A stretch of 64,000 nucleotides of DNA from Agarophyton chilense. Its lineage: Eukaryota; Rhodophyta; Florideophyceae; Gracilariales; Gracilariaceae. The notes beneath the pieces are model-generated. The model worked only from the letters and a program-made list of their open reading frames with translations. It searched no databases and was not told where the DNA came from. A program made the translations under genes and the position numbers. The DNA lies in the NCBI GenBank assembly GCA_030374765.1, contig JARGXX010000099.1, positions 248,001-312,000 of the forward strand, in the 5' to 3' direction. Shown in pieces: positions 28,470 through 40,098 of this stretch (position 1 is the first letter of the stretch; each line of letters begins with the position of its first letter).

Positions 28470-29335
28470 TGAAGAGCAACGTCCTCCAGGGAGGTTTTTC
28501 GGGACTTAAGTTTTTTCCGGAGCCTCCGGCGTGCAACCTCGTTATGAGTAGGAGTAATCCGTTTTCACGGCGATGGCCGGAACGCCGGTGATGCACCGGC
28601 GGGACCGGGTGCCATACAAGTGGCCGCAGCGCCCGCGCGACACGTGGCCGCCAGATTGGCCCCTTTTATTAGACGGACATTTAGCTATTTAGGATAGACT
28701 TTATTTATTCTATTCTACGGTGACTACAGTACTTAGGCCACCGGCCTCGCGGCCGCCGGTCCAGTAAAGTCTGCCCAAGAAGGGTGATCTTGGTCTTCCA
28801 GATCTTGGCTCTCGGTCGAACCGCCTGCGCGGATATACAACTCCTTACGGAGGGATTTCCCGTGGTGCACGGCTTCCCAACCCCCTTGGACGTTCAAGCA
28901 GCCTTCGTGTGTTGGATATCTATCCCCACTTTCGTGGTTCCGCCCGTGTATACGGTTTGCTACACCCGGCAGTGCCGGCTATTCCCGAGTCCCCTCTTGC
29001 GACTCGTGGTCAACCTCGCCCTCTTGCCTCCGTTCCTATTTTCCTTCCCTTTTCCTCCCCTTCATTGGGCAATTCCCGCTCTTGCGGCTCGCACTGACAC
29101 CTGTCTTGCTCGCCACTCTCGTGGGTTTTGCCTCCTCAGAGGATACGCAAGCACCGCATTACGCGGATATTCTCGGCTTCTTTCAGCCTCCCTGCGCCCG
29201 TCGCGACGGTTCGGCTCCGGCTTACACCCGGCATTGCGCGCCGATCCCTGGGAGGGCTCTACCGCGCCGGTTACCTCGTGAGAGGAAGATCCGGACGTCT
29301 TCGTAGGTTTTCCCCCTTTGGGGCATTGTCCTACA
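28470..29335 (+). repeat. 5' LTR of chromovirus B
   Basis: 866 bp, TGAAGAGCAACG ... CCTACA. It contains an AT-rich stretch at about 28680-28725 that may hold the promoter. It is matched base for base by the 3' LTR apart from about nine differences. A 165-codon frame inside it is present in both LTRs but is not independent evidence of coding. Confidence 0.93.
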
Positions 29336-29458
29336 AATTGGTCTCCCGACTTAGAAGTCAAGACCGCTTCTGTCCTCTCTGAGGTTGTTTTCCGTTTAAC
29401 GGGTTTTCTCCGGTCTCACCGGTTTGCTTTCTATTCTTCCGTCGAGACGGTGTGGCCA

Positions 29459-31570
29459 ATGCCAAGGAAACCGCCTAGCATGGAGCCTCCTGCAACACGC
29501 AGCCGTTCCCGCCAAAGCGGTGATGCCAGGGGCACTAATGTTCCACAGGCCCTGGCTCCAACACCGGATTCCTGGGAGATATCGGTCACCGGCACTGAAG
29601 ACCCGCAGCCCGATTCCGGGTTAACGACGGTCGCAACGGTGGTTTCTCCGCCTCCGCGGTTGGTCGACCAAGCGCGGGTTGTACGCTTGGAAGAGCAGCT
29701 CCGCTCCCTGCGGGCTGCTCACAATACCCTCTCGAGGGAGTTCACCTCTTTACGAGGAAGCCTCGCTAACCCCCCTCCAAGTGAGTTAGCCGAGGGTATC
29801 CGCGTATTGCAGTCGGACGTCAATACGCTACTCGAGTGTTTTGGCGCTCCGTCTTCCTTCGCAGAAGGTCTGGAGAATCGCTTCGAGCGTCTCCGAAGCC
29901 GACTTGAGTCGGTCGAGAGGACGTTAACCTTGCCCGCGAACGCGGCTAGACCGGTTGTCTCTCATCGAGAGACCCAGTCGCGGAACCGGAAGAGCCGGAA
30001 GAACCGGGATTCTAACCGTAAGCACGGACACCCGTCCGACTCATCATCTGAGTCGGACGGTAAACCGAGTGACTTGGAGAGTTCCGATTCGTCGGTGAGC
30101 GATGACCCACAGGATCGTTATGGGCGCTCTTCCCGCTCAAAGCGGTCCTCTGCCACCTACGGGGCCATCCGGTCGCGCCCCAAGGGTCGGCGACATCCGG
30201 GCCTCAAACCCTTGAAGCCCACCAACCCTCTGTACAGGACACTCCTGTCCTACCGGTATTACCGGCTAGAAGATTCCTCTTTAGGTCGGACACCGCGTGA
30301 CACGGGTAAAGTGAAAGACTGCATCAAGCGGATGCAGCTTTCACTTCGTAACCAGTCGTTTACTGGGGATGATCCAATTCTGGTCTTGGATTTCCTACAC
30401 CGCTTTGTAGCGGAAGCCGATATACTCGGAATGAACGAAGGACAAGCCTACGTGGCGCTACCCTACTTTCTACGGGGTGTCGCTGAAGATCAGTTTTTGT
30501 CGGTTCGGGGCTCGTCGCAAGCCTCCGAAGGAGGTGTGACCTGCTGGCACGAGGCCGTGCAGTACCTTCTGCGTTCCTACGCAACCAACTCCGCGATACG
30601 AGCGGCGATACTCTCTTTGCGAGACACTCGACAACGCTCTGGCGAGCTCGAGACCGATTACTCGGTACGCCTGAATAAGGCTTTCCACCGTTGTGGTAAT
30701 GTATACCCCGCTGGGGAACGCTGTACGATGTTCATTGATGGCTTGGATCCAGCCATCAAGACTCTTGTCGCCCGTTACAGGGAACAAGAGCCGAAGGTAA
30801 CCTACCTTGAACTCGTACAGTTTGCCCGCGCAGAGGGAGATGCACTACGTGCACGCAATCCGGGAACCCGGTCGAAGGCCGCTAAAGCATTGCTGCTTGA
30901 GTCAGACTCTTCTTCACCGTCATTTGCGACGGATGGCATCCCCAAACAGGGTTATGACAATATGAATGTCATCCATCACGATGGTGTATCTATTCCGACA
31001 ACAGAATAACCGTCTACGACGGATGGCTCGGTTGACTCAACCGCAAGGGACACGGAGAACGGGCAGGTCTTTTATCTTAATGACCGCCGCACTCCGGCCC
31101 CCCGTATGCCGTACTCGAACGGAATGAGAAGAAGTCAGCGCCCTGGATGGGTTGGAAACCGGGAACCCGGAAGATACACAGATGCTCGGAATGCCGTACC
31201 GCGAAACGCGGGAGTGACGTTGGTGTGCCACTTGTGCTACGAGCGCGGGCACACCTCCCCGCAATGCCTTTTATCGCTACGCGATATGGCGCGAGTGGTG
31301 GATAATTACGAAGCCCTCTCCCCGCAAGAGAAGGGCTCCGTGCCACTCACGTCATATCTCCGCGCGAAGACGGACTTCCCCAACGCATTGGCTCACACTC
31401 CGAATTCTCGGTACAAACCGGCTCAGCCGGCACGCGCCGCACCAGCGCCAAACCACGCTGGTGGATCTCCACCCGCTCCTGCGGTAGCTACCGTGCAACG
31501 GAATCATGCACTCGTTGCCGAGGAAGTCGGGCCTTCGCCCGACCAGGACCCTGTACAGGGAAAAGAATAG
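29459..31570 (+). pseudogene. Gag/nucleocapsid region, chromovirus B
   Basis: Structural polyprotein region. The N-terminal third is Ser/Arg/Pro-rich with a heptad-like stretch around RLEEQLRSLRAAHNTLSREF. The middle (about 30.2-30.9 kb) is the retrotransposon Gag core, with LSYRYYRLED, DPILVLDFLHRF, LPYFLRGVAEDQF and AFHRCGNVYPAGERC. Near the end, about 31.22-31.27 kb, is one CCHC knuckle of the form C-x2-C-x4-H-x4-C (CHLCYERGHTSPQC). The same blocks occur in D and, decayed, in A. Fossil; close to whole. Confidence 0.85.
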
Positions 31571-31605
31571 AGGGAGTCTCCCCTTCGGGAGAGGCGTCCT
31601 CAGAG

Positions 31606-34600
31606 TTGAGGCTCACGACGCCCGAGGCGCCGATGCCTCGCTCCCCGGTGAAAATCCTGACAAGGAAGGACACCGCAGACGCGGACTCTAAAAACCTCGG
31701 TGTTTTGCGTCGACCGTGGATACGGATTAGAAATAACCGGATCCTGGATAGAGTCTTGGTAATGGCCAAGCGTAACTACAAGGTTTACGCTGACCTTGGT
31801 CTGCACACGCAGTTTATGGTGAGACATCTCACTGTCCTGGATACAGGTGCTGGGCCGAACTTTATTGTGGAATCGGTTTTACCCCCGCAATTGCGGTCAC
31901 TCATCCGTTCTGAAACGGTACCCGACGTGTCGGACGCCGATAACAACCCGTTGAAAACGGCTGGTGTGATCGACCTGGTCGTCAGGCTAGGGCGGATGGT
32001 GGTTAAACTAACTTTTATTGTGTGCCTCTCGCTGGCTGCGCCAGTTATACTGGGATGTGACTACTGCGACAGGTTTGTCGACGCCATCCGCCCACGCCTT
32101 AAGCAGGTGGAACTTGAGGACGGATCGACCGTCCCCATTGTTCGTCAACCGCTGAAGCGGGCATCGAGGAAACACGTTCCTCTACCTACTGCGCAGGAAC
32201 CCACACCGGCGAACCGGGATTCTACGAAGCTACGCGTTGCCTCGTCAGTAACCATGCCCCCAGAGAGCCAGGTTATGGTTTCAGTCAATTCCCATCAACA
32301 GGGTCTTCGGGTTGTTCAGCCCTTGCCCTCGTTGTACGAGAAATTTCAGTTAACCGTTGCGAACGGAATCGTGCAAGTCACGCCGAATTCCCCTTTCAGG
32401 GTGTTGGTTGCCAATCTAGGAAAGGCTCCCCAGACGCTGGCAAAGAACCAAGTCGTTGGGTCTGTGACGCCGCACCCGCTCGCGATGCTCCCTACAAAGG
32501 TGACGGCTGCCGAAGTACTCGGAATAACTCCCTCTACCGAGGATGGTCTCCCGGTATCCGGTGCAGAAACCTCCGGGGAGGCACAGCAGTTGGCGCTCGA
32601 TAAAACCGTCAAGACGGATGCATTTCCGACCTCGTCGGTTCCCACACCTGACACCAGGGCACAGCCCACGAGCTACGATAAGATAGACCCGATCAAGGCC
32701 CTCGAGGACCTGGACCTGAGTCATGTACCGGTCTCACACCGGGACCGCTTACGCGGAATGCTACGCGAGTTTACCACAATGTGGGACGGCTCACTGGGTG
32801 AGATCAATACAACCGAACATCGGATAGACTTGCTACCGGACGCACGTCCGGTTGCACAACCCCCTTACAGGGCGGGACCGAAAGCTCGGGAGGAGGAAGA
32901 GTTTCAGGTGGACAAGATGCTCCGTGCTGGAGTCATCGAGCCCGCCCAATCTCCTTGGGCTTCACCGGTGGTGCTGGCCCTCAAGGCTGACGGCACGTGG
33001 TGGTTTTGCGTTGACTACCGCCGCCTCAATGCCGTCACCGTGAGGGACACCTACCCGATTCCGCGCATAGACGAGTGTATAGACTCGCTCGGTCGGGGAC
33101 GCTACCGTGTTTACGGCTCTGGATGCTAACTGGGGCTACTGGCAAGTCCCAGTCCGGGAAGAGGACCGAGACAAAACCGCGTTTGTTTGCCACTCGGGTT
33201 CCTACCGCTTTCAAGCGGATGCCGTTTGGTTTAACCAATGCACCGGCCACCTTTCAAAGGGCGATAGACATACTGATGTCGCGTTTCAAGTGGCGCACGT
33301 GCCTTGTCTACTTGGACGACATCATTGTCTTTTCCAGAAACCTGGACGATCACCTGACCCACGGGCGGGACGTGATGACCGTACTGCGAGACGCAGGAAT
33401 AACCCTCAAGTTGAGGAAGTGCGAGTTCTTCACCGATACGGTGAAGTATCTCGGGCACGTCATCCGTCCAGGACGGTTAATGATCGAACAAGTTCGTATC
33501 AAGTCCCTCTGCGAGACGAAGGAGCCCCGTACTCAAACGGAGCTCCGATCCTTTTTTAGGTCTGGTCAACGTCTATCGACTGTTTATACCGAGTTTCTCG
33601 GATATCGCCGCTCCGCTAAACGCGCTACTGCGGAAGGGCCAGCCACCGAAGCTGGCGCCATTCACCACCGATCAGTCGGAATCTTTTCGCTCCTTGATTA
33701 AGGCAGTTACGACAGCTCCCATCCTATCCTTGCCCAAACTTGGGCTTCCCTACTCCATCGACACCGACGCCAGCGACCACCAGGTGGGCTGCGCACTGTT
33801 CCAAACCACCCCCGAGGGGGAACGCAAACCAATTGGCTATTGGTCCCGCACGCTGAACGTCCACGAGCGCAACTACTCGGTCACCGAGAAGGAGTGCCTC
33901 GCAGTGGTCTGGGCGATATCCACTCTGCGCCCATACCTCATGGGCGTTCATTTCACCGTGTACACGGACCATGCCTCGTTGAGGTGGCTGCTGAACATTG
34001 CAGATCCTTCTGGCCGCTTAATGCGGTGGCGCCTCCGCTTAGCGGAATTCGACTTCGAGGTCGTCTACAAGAAGGGTGTCCAGAACACCCAAGCAGACGC
34101 CCTCTCTCGATTACCTACGACAGGTGAAGCACTTGCCGACCCGGAGGTCGACGAGATCCCGTGCTTTACCTTGGAAGGGGAAACACCGACGGAGTCGGAT
34201 TGGCCCGAAACCGGGGAAGACACCATGGAAATGGATGAGCTACTCGCAGCGCGCGAGAATGAAACACCCGTACCCAGGACCTTTGTACCCATCTCCACCG
34301 AGGAGATGATCCGAGAACAGTTCGGCGACCCGTTCTGCACGCGCATACGGGCCCGCCTAAACGGTGGAGAGGACCTCCCGTTCGAGGTAGACGACATCGG
34401 CTACCTCGTCCGGACGGTGGACAACTGATCCCAGATCGTGGTCCCCCACACCCTGCAAACCAGGGTGCTCCACCTCTCACACTACCCGACCCTCCGGGGA
34501 CACTCCGGTGGGAGAAAACTTTATCTAACCCTGCGAAGGGACTTTTATTGGCCCGCTATGGCGGTTGATTGCTACGCTACGGTGCAGTTCTGCACCAAAT

Positions 34601-36855
34601 GCGCAAAGAACCGGGTGAAACTCCCGAAGCACTCCAAACGGATGAAGCTTTTCCCCGCAAGGGCGCCCCTCGAGTTTGTCGCAATCGACATTCTCGGGCC
34701 TCTACTCAAGACGCGCAAGGGAAACAAGTTCCTCTTGGTTATCACTGACCGCTTTTCGAAGCTGGTGCGCACAGTACCTTTACGGAAGATCACCGCTTTC
34801 ACGGTTGCGAGCGCCTTCGTTACGCACTGGGTGTTCGTTTATGGCCCTCCGATAGAGGTTCTATCCGATAACGGTAAGCAGTTCGCCTCTAAGTTCTTTC
34901 AGGACGTCTGCCGCATCCTCGACGTCAAGAACCTGTTTACTACCACCTACCACCCGCAAACAAACGGGCAGGTGGAACGCTTCAACCGCACCCTACTCGC
35001 GTCGCTACGCTCCTACGTATCCGATCACCCAATGACGTGGGACATTTATTCTGATTCTATCACCTACGCTTACAACACGCAGGTCCACCGGACAACCGGT
35101 CTGACTCCCTTCGAGCTTGTGCTCTCCAGGACACCCCCGCCAGTGGCGGTCGAACCCCAACACAGGGTCAACTCTTTCCCATCCGTGGGCCAATACCGCC
35201 TCAAGTGGAAGAACTGGATTACCAAGCTCGTACCGGTAGCCTGGAAGTCCATGGAACGTGCCCAGGCCGCCTACAAGCGGGACTTTGATAACCGCTTACG
35301 CGGACCACTACCGGCACCGCCCAAGCCGGGAACCTACGTGTTCGTTCGCCGGGAGTACTACAACCCCCGGACCGACAAGCGTCACAAGCTCTCGCCTGTC
35401 GCTGAAGGTCCGTTCCGGGTCGTGTCCTCCCTCCCCGGCACCGTTGTGGTGGACAAGAACGGCGACCACGAACGTCTTTCACAAGACCGCATCGTAGCCG
35501 CCCCACCGCCGCAGGCGGAAACCGCATCAGCCCCCGTCGAAACGGGCTCGGATACCACGGGTACAATGGTGGCACCACGCCCCGCCGTGGTACCGCACCC
35601 CTCACGGGGTCTCTCCGATATACCGACTTTATCGGAACCACCGGCAATGCCGGAAACACCTGGCCCTCGCGGCCAGCTACCCTTACGGGCGCCGCGCAGC
35701 GGTATTTATACCCGCCATGCGGTTAGCCCACCATCACCCGTCGCTCCGTCTAAGGAGGGGGAGGGGCCCCGCTCAATCGCGGAAGCATCGCCGTCGCAAC
35801 GGAAGTTTAACCGGACACCCCGGGCAAGGCCCCCGAGCGGGCATCCAGCATCGTCGCCGGACGTTACTCCGCTCCCGCGGGACGCGGCGGTCAATCCGAC
35901 CGCCACGCGACCCCGCAAGGGGAACCAAGGCGCTGGAAGACCCGAAGCCGGGAAGCGAGATCCTACGGACGCTCCGCATCGCGTGGAAGCAACTAAGGGC
36001 TCCCCGCGCATTCGCGGTCGCACACCGAGCGTTTCGGTCGATACCGGTACTCCGGCGGGCGCTGCGCAAGCAGGTCTAGCGAGCCACTCCGTTGAGAACA
36101 GTACGAACCCCATGGGGGAAAAGGGGCGCGACGACAAGTCGAAAACCGCCTCCCTTGCCGAACAATCGGAGCCAACCGTCCGCGACGGCCCGACCACCCG
36201 TTCTCAAGGTCACGTGACCCGGGCGGGAGATCAGACCAATGGGCACCCGGCATCCCGGTCATTGGCTGATAGCCACCCCGCGGAGGCGGACCGCCGGCAC
36301 GGTGACCCACCCACCGCCCGCGGCGCACTGCACGGCGGAAACTGCCCACCAATGGGAACGCCGCATGCCGCAAATCAAGCGGAGGCCTCCGGCGAACCGT
36401 CACCAAGACGGAAGGACCCCCGCAAACTCGCGGTAAGAGCGGACTTCAGGGAAGCCCCTACCGCCCAGCGGAAACACAACCCGGCCGCGCCGGCAACTTC
36501 CGCGAAGCGGTACGGCAGCCTCGGCAACCCGGCAACAACCGCAGAGCGGAATGACAAACCGGGTGACCCGGAACAGGCGACGACGAGCCCAGCACCACGC
36601 GGCGCTGAGGCTCGGGTCACCACCACCCAGCAAGGCCGGCAAGTTTACGTGCAGGAGTACGTCCTCGACCGAATCGTCGGACATAGCTACGATGGGCACG
36701 GGGTGCTCCAGTACCGGACCCGCTGGTACGGATACGGGCCGGAGTGGGACACCCCGGAGCCCATCGAGCACCTCCCGCGCTCTGCGGTAATGCGATACCA
36801 CCGCCTTGCGGGGACCGCACTCCCAGCCACGCTGGTAAACGCCCAAGAGGGATAA
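31606..36855 (+). pseudogene. Pol region, chromovirus B (PR-RT-RH-INT-chromodomain)
   Basis: Order typical of Ty3/Gypsy: aspartic protease (VLDTGAGPNF, about 31.84 kb), reverse transcriptase (VYLDDIIVFS, about 33.3 kb), RNase H (IDTDASDHQVG, about 33.76 kb), integrase with zinc-binding domain and core (FVAIDILGPL, SDNGKQFASKFF, 34.44-35.1 kb), and the GPY-like module. An unusually long Pro/Arg/Thr-rich linker of some 380 residues (35.5-36.6 kb) leads to a C-terminal chromodomain (YVLDRIVGHSYDGHG ... RWYGYGPEWDTPEPIEHL). The chromodomain assigns it to the chromoviruses, which use it to direct integration to marked chromatin. Contains a few breaks. Confidence 0.88.
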
Positions 36856-37066
36856 ACCGTGAACACGGAATGGAATGGCTGATGGCGCCACGCGCCATCT
36901 CCGTCCATGCCCCAACGCGGGGAAGGAAGCAACCGCTCACGATATCCCAACCTCGTTGGTGGTCGTGCCAGTTACCTGGTCCGCGCGCGAAGCGCCCACC
37001 GTTAAACACGGGACTCCCAGCTAGGCTGGTTCCCTGCAACGCCGGAACCCCGGTTGAAGGCCGGTA

Positions 37067-37117
37067 CCCCGGAAAGAAAGAAGTGGACTTGGGAAAGGGC
37101 ATCGGAAAGGCGACCCT
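37067..37117 (+). repeat. Purine-rich tract between convergent frames, B
   Basis: GGAAAGAAAGAAG followed by GGGAAAGGG and GGAAAGG on the gag-pol strand, between the chromodomain and the end of the antisense frame. Weaker than the equivalents in F and D. Confidence 0.4.
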
Positions 37118-37187
37118 CTTCTTTTATTTCTCACTACTGGCAAGGGCGCCCTAGGGGCGCCGCCCTACATTCTACCGGAAGCTCCGG

Positions 37188-39017
37188 TCATTCCTCCGCA
37201 CGAGGTGGACCCCCGCCCAGGCGGCTGGCTAAGGCATCCCGCATGGCGGCCACATCACCTGAGATCCCGGAAAGGCGAAGTCCCACCTCCCGAAGGAAGC
37301 GCGCGATGACCTCGCCCCGCTCCGCGCCAGCGACGGTTGCGGGCGGGCCCGCCACCGATGGAGTCGGATAGGAATCCGTTCGCACGGCATCAGCAGCCCC
37401 GGATGGAGCCGCACCACCGTATTCAACGGACTCCTCACCGGCCTCGCCGGACCCGTCATCCTCCATCGGAGCGTAACCCGGATTTTCCGGTTCGTTGTCG
37501 ACCATCGGGTCACCATCCGCATAGTCGCGGTAATAGTCGCTCGAGTCGACATACCCTCGCCGGTGGTCGGCCGGGACTTCACGCGGCGCATGCCGGTTGG
37601 CTTCCGCTTCCTAGCGGCTGATCTCGTGGTAATCCCAGGGGTCGAAGTAGATGAAATCCCCCGCTAGCGCGGTATTCCTCCCGAATCCGGGGCCAGACCC
37701 GCGACGCGGTTGAATGCGTTGGGAGTTCTCCAGCGAGACCTCATCCCACTGGACCCCCTCCACAAAGTCGAGGAGGCCCAGCATCTCTTCTTCATTCGCC
37801 TCGCCCCCGAGGGGGATGCGCATGTCCAAACGGCGGATCGCAGCCCGCACACGCGGTGGCACGTACCACAATCGGTATTGGTCGTACGCCTCAGCGAGGA
37901 TAAAAGCCGCAGTGCGGACGGCCCATTCGCTTACCACGACGGACCACCACCCCGACTGGGGATCGTTCAAGAACGACGACCCTACATAGGTGAAGACTGG
38001 GGGCAGCTCAATGAAGCAACCCCAGCACGCCTCCAAGGAGGACCACCAGTCTGGGAGACTGACGTACCGACCACGTCGGTGAGCAGGCGCAATGCGCTCA
38101 ATCTCCGTGTTCTGGTACGGTACGAAATACCCGGTCCGGGCCCGCCAACGCCGCTCATCGCGGATGAAGTTCTGAAGGAAGTTCGAGCGCGACTGCCGCG
38201 GTTGGTAGCGGAACTCTGCCCGAAGAATCGGTCGTCCCCAGCAAAGGGCTTCTTGCCGAGCGATCGGTGTGCCCCTCCAAGCGAGGGTTTCCAATCCGTT
38301 AAGTACGACATTTCCCCGCGAGTGCGGTAAAGGTGGACGTCGAATTCGACCTCTGGCGGTATCGGGAACTCGAAAGGCGCCCGATGGTGCCTGAGATAAG
38401 CGATCCGCACAAGCGCGGCTTGAGCCTCCGCAGAGGATTCACCGCGTCGGCGGAGTATGTGGTGTACCGGGATGGCGATACGATTACGCCAATCCCAGGA
38501 CAGGGTCACCACGCCGGGCAGGTCGCCCGGGAGCATCTCCGAATTATCGGTGTAGGATTGGATCAAATCCTCGTCGCGGACAGCCAATGGGTGAAACCAA
38601 GGCGCATACCGCAACCTCGCGGAGCCATGCCGAGTTCTCGGATTTGCACCCACAAGGGCGTCGTAGGTCGGCCACTGCGGTGGGTCCGCCTGTCCGCGAA
38701 AGCGGGCGCCAATACGGCGGTCTTCGTACGCGAGGTTGACGGCCGGAGTTCGGTTGGTAACATCCCCCGGGTGGGGCGCGGACCGGAAGCCGGTGGAACC
38801 GCCAAGGGCGGGAGTTGCGGATGTGTTATGACGGTCGGGGTTGGACATGGTGCGTGTTGGTGTGCTGTGGTTGGAATCGGATGCGGAAAGCGTGCGTGGG
38901 ATCCTTGGTGAAGGTGTGTTGGTTTCCGGAGACCCGGTGTCTGACGCGCTCCTATCATGACGAGCTACCATGCCGACTTCCTCTTCGAGGTGTTCGCCCT
39001 GTCTTAAGGAGGGGATA
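37188..39017 (-). CDS. Conserved antisense frame, chromovirus B
   Basis: On the strand opposite gag-pol, filling the space between the chromodomain and the 3' LTR. It is homologous to the antisense frames of D (52.27-54.17 kb) and F (45.68-47.45 kb). Shared landmarks include APWFHPLAVRDEDLI, RRRGES, YRTRGEMSY, WGRPILRAEFRY, RGRYVSLPDWW, ELPPVFTYVGSSFLNDP, SGWWSVV and YRLWYVPP. The first part is Ser/Pro/Thr-rich and the last part acidic. It is parted into more than one frame here. No known domain is recognised. It would be transcribed from a promoter in or near the 3' LTR. Confidence 0.7.
39005..39017 (+). promoter_or_regulatory. Polypurine tract, chromovirus B
   Basis: AAGGAGGGGATA immediately precedes the 3' LTR, the expected plus-strand primer. 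The same CTTAA + purine block precedes the 3' LTR of D and F. Confidence 0.85.
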
Positions 39018-39881
39018 TGAAGAGCAACGTCCTCCAGGGAGGTTTTTCGGGACTTGTTTTTTCCGGAGCCTCCGGCGTGCAACCTCGTTATGAGTAGGAG
39101 AAATCCGTTTTCACGGCGATGACCGGAACGCTGGTGATGCACCGGCGGGACCGGGTGCCATACAAGTGGCCGCAGCGCCCGCGCGACACGTGGCCGCCAG
39201 ATTGGCCCCTTTTATTAGACGGACATTTAGCTATTTAGGATAGACTTTATTTATTCTATTCTACGGTGACTACAGTACTTAGGCCGCCGGCCTCGCGGCC
39301 GCCGGTCCAGTAAAGTCTGCCCAAGAAGGGTGATCTTGGTCTTCCAGATCTTGGCTCTCGGTCGAACCGCCTGCGCGGATATACAACTCCTTACGGAGGG
39401 ATTTCCCGTGGTGCACGGCTTCCCAACCCCCTTGGACGTTCAAGTAGCCTTCGTGTGTTGGATATCTATCCCCACTTTCGTGGTTCCGCCCGTGTATACG
39501 GTTTGCTACACCCGGCAGTGCCGGCTATTCCCGAGTCCCCTCTTGCGACTCGTGGTCAACCTCGCCCTCTTGCCTCCGTTCCCATTTTCCTTCCCTTTTC
39601 CTCCCCTTCATTGGGCAATTCCCGCTCTTGCGGCTCGCACTGACACCTGTCTTGCTCGCCACTCTCGTGGGTTTTGCCTCCTCAGAGGATACGCAAGCAC
39701 CGCATTACGCGGATATTCTCGGCTTCTTTCAGCCTCCCTGCGCCCGTCGCGACGGTTCGGCTCCGGCTTACACCCGGCATTGCGCGCCGATCCCTGGGAG
39801 GGCTCTACCGCGCCGGTTACCTCATGAGAGGAAGATCCGGACGTCTTCGTAGGTTTTCCCCCTTGGGGGCATTGTCCTACA
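39018..39881 (+). repeat. 3' LTR of chromovirus B
   Basis: 864 bp, TG...CA, about 99% identical to the 5' LTR at 28470-29335. It is followed by the AAAAC duplication. Confidence 0.93.
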
Positions 39882-40098
39882 AAAACTAGCGTGAATCTTT
39901 CTGTCGCCGCAGTTTAGGTCCATTGGTTTCGCCCCCTCCACCATCTTCGATCCCCACAAACGCTTCTCCGCAACCCTCTTCCAGAAAGACGCAATCCATG
40001 TCCTCAAACAACAGCTCGCCCTCGCACACTTCAAGAACACCTTTTTACACCCCATCTCCCAAACATCCGCCTCCGGCTCCCCCGCTTTCGCACACCCC

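Larger units (their letters stand above)
28470..39881 (+). mobile_element. Chromovirus B (Ty3/Gypsy LTR retrotransposon), near-complete
   Basis: 11.4-kb element flanked by an exact AAAAC duplication (28465-28469 and 39882-39886). Parts in order: 5' LTR, primer site 29339-29356, Gag with zinc knuckle, protease, reverse transcriptase, RNase H, integrase, a long Pro-rich linker, a chromodomain, an antisense frame, a polypurine tract (39005-39017), and 3' LTR. The LTRs differ at roughly 8 substitutions and one small gap in 866 bp, about 1%, so insertion is recent. It looks structurally whole but carries roughly three breaks in the pol region. It sits near the left end of the KDZ-like transposon. 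Confidence 0.93.

Noticed and set aside
28784-29281. 165-codon hydrophobic frame in the B LTR, repeated at 39330-39827
   Set aside because: It is open in both LTRs, but the LTRs are recent copies of each other, so this is not independent support; it lies across the presumed promoter and R region.
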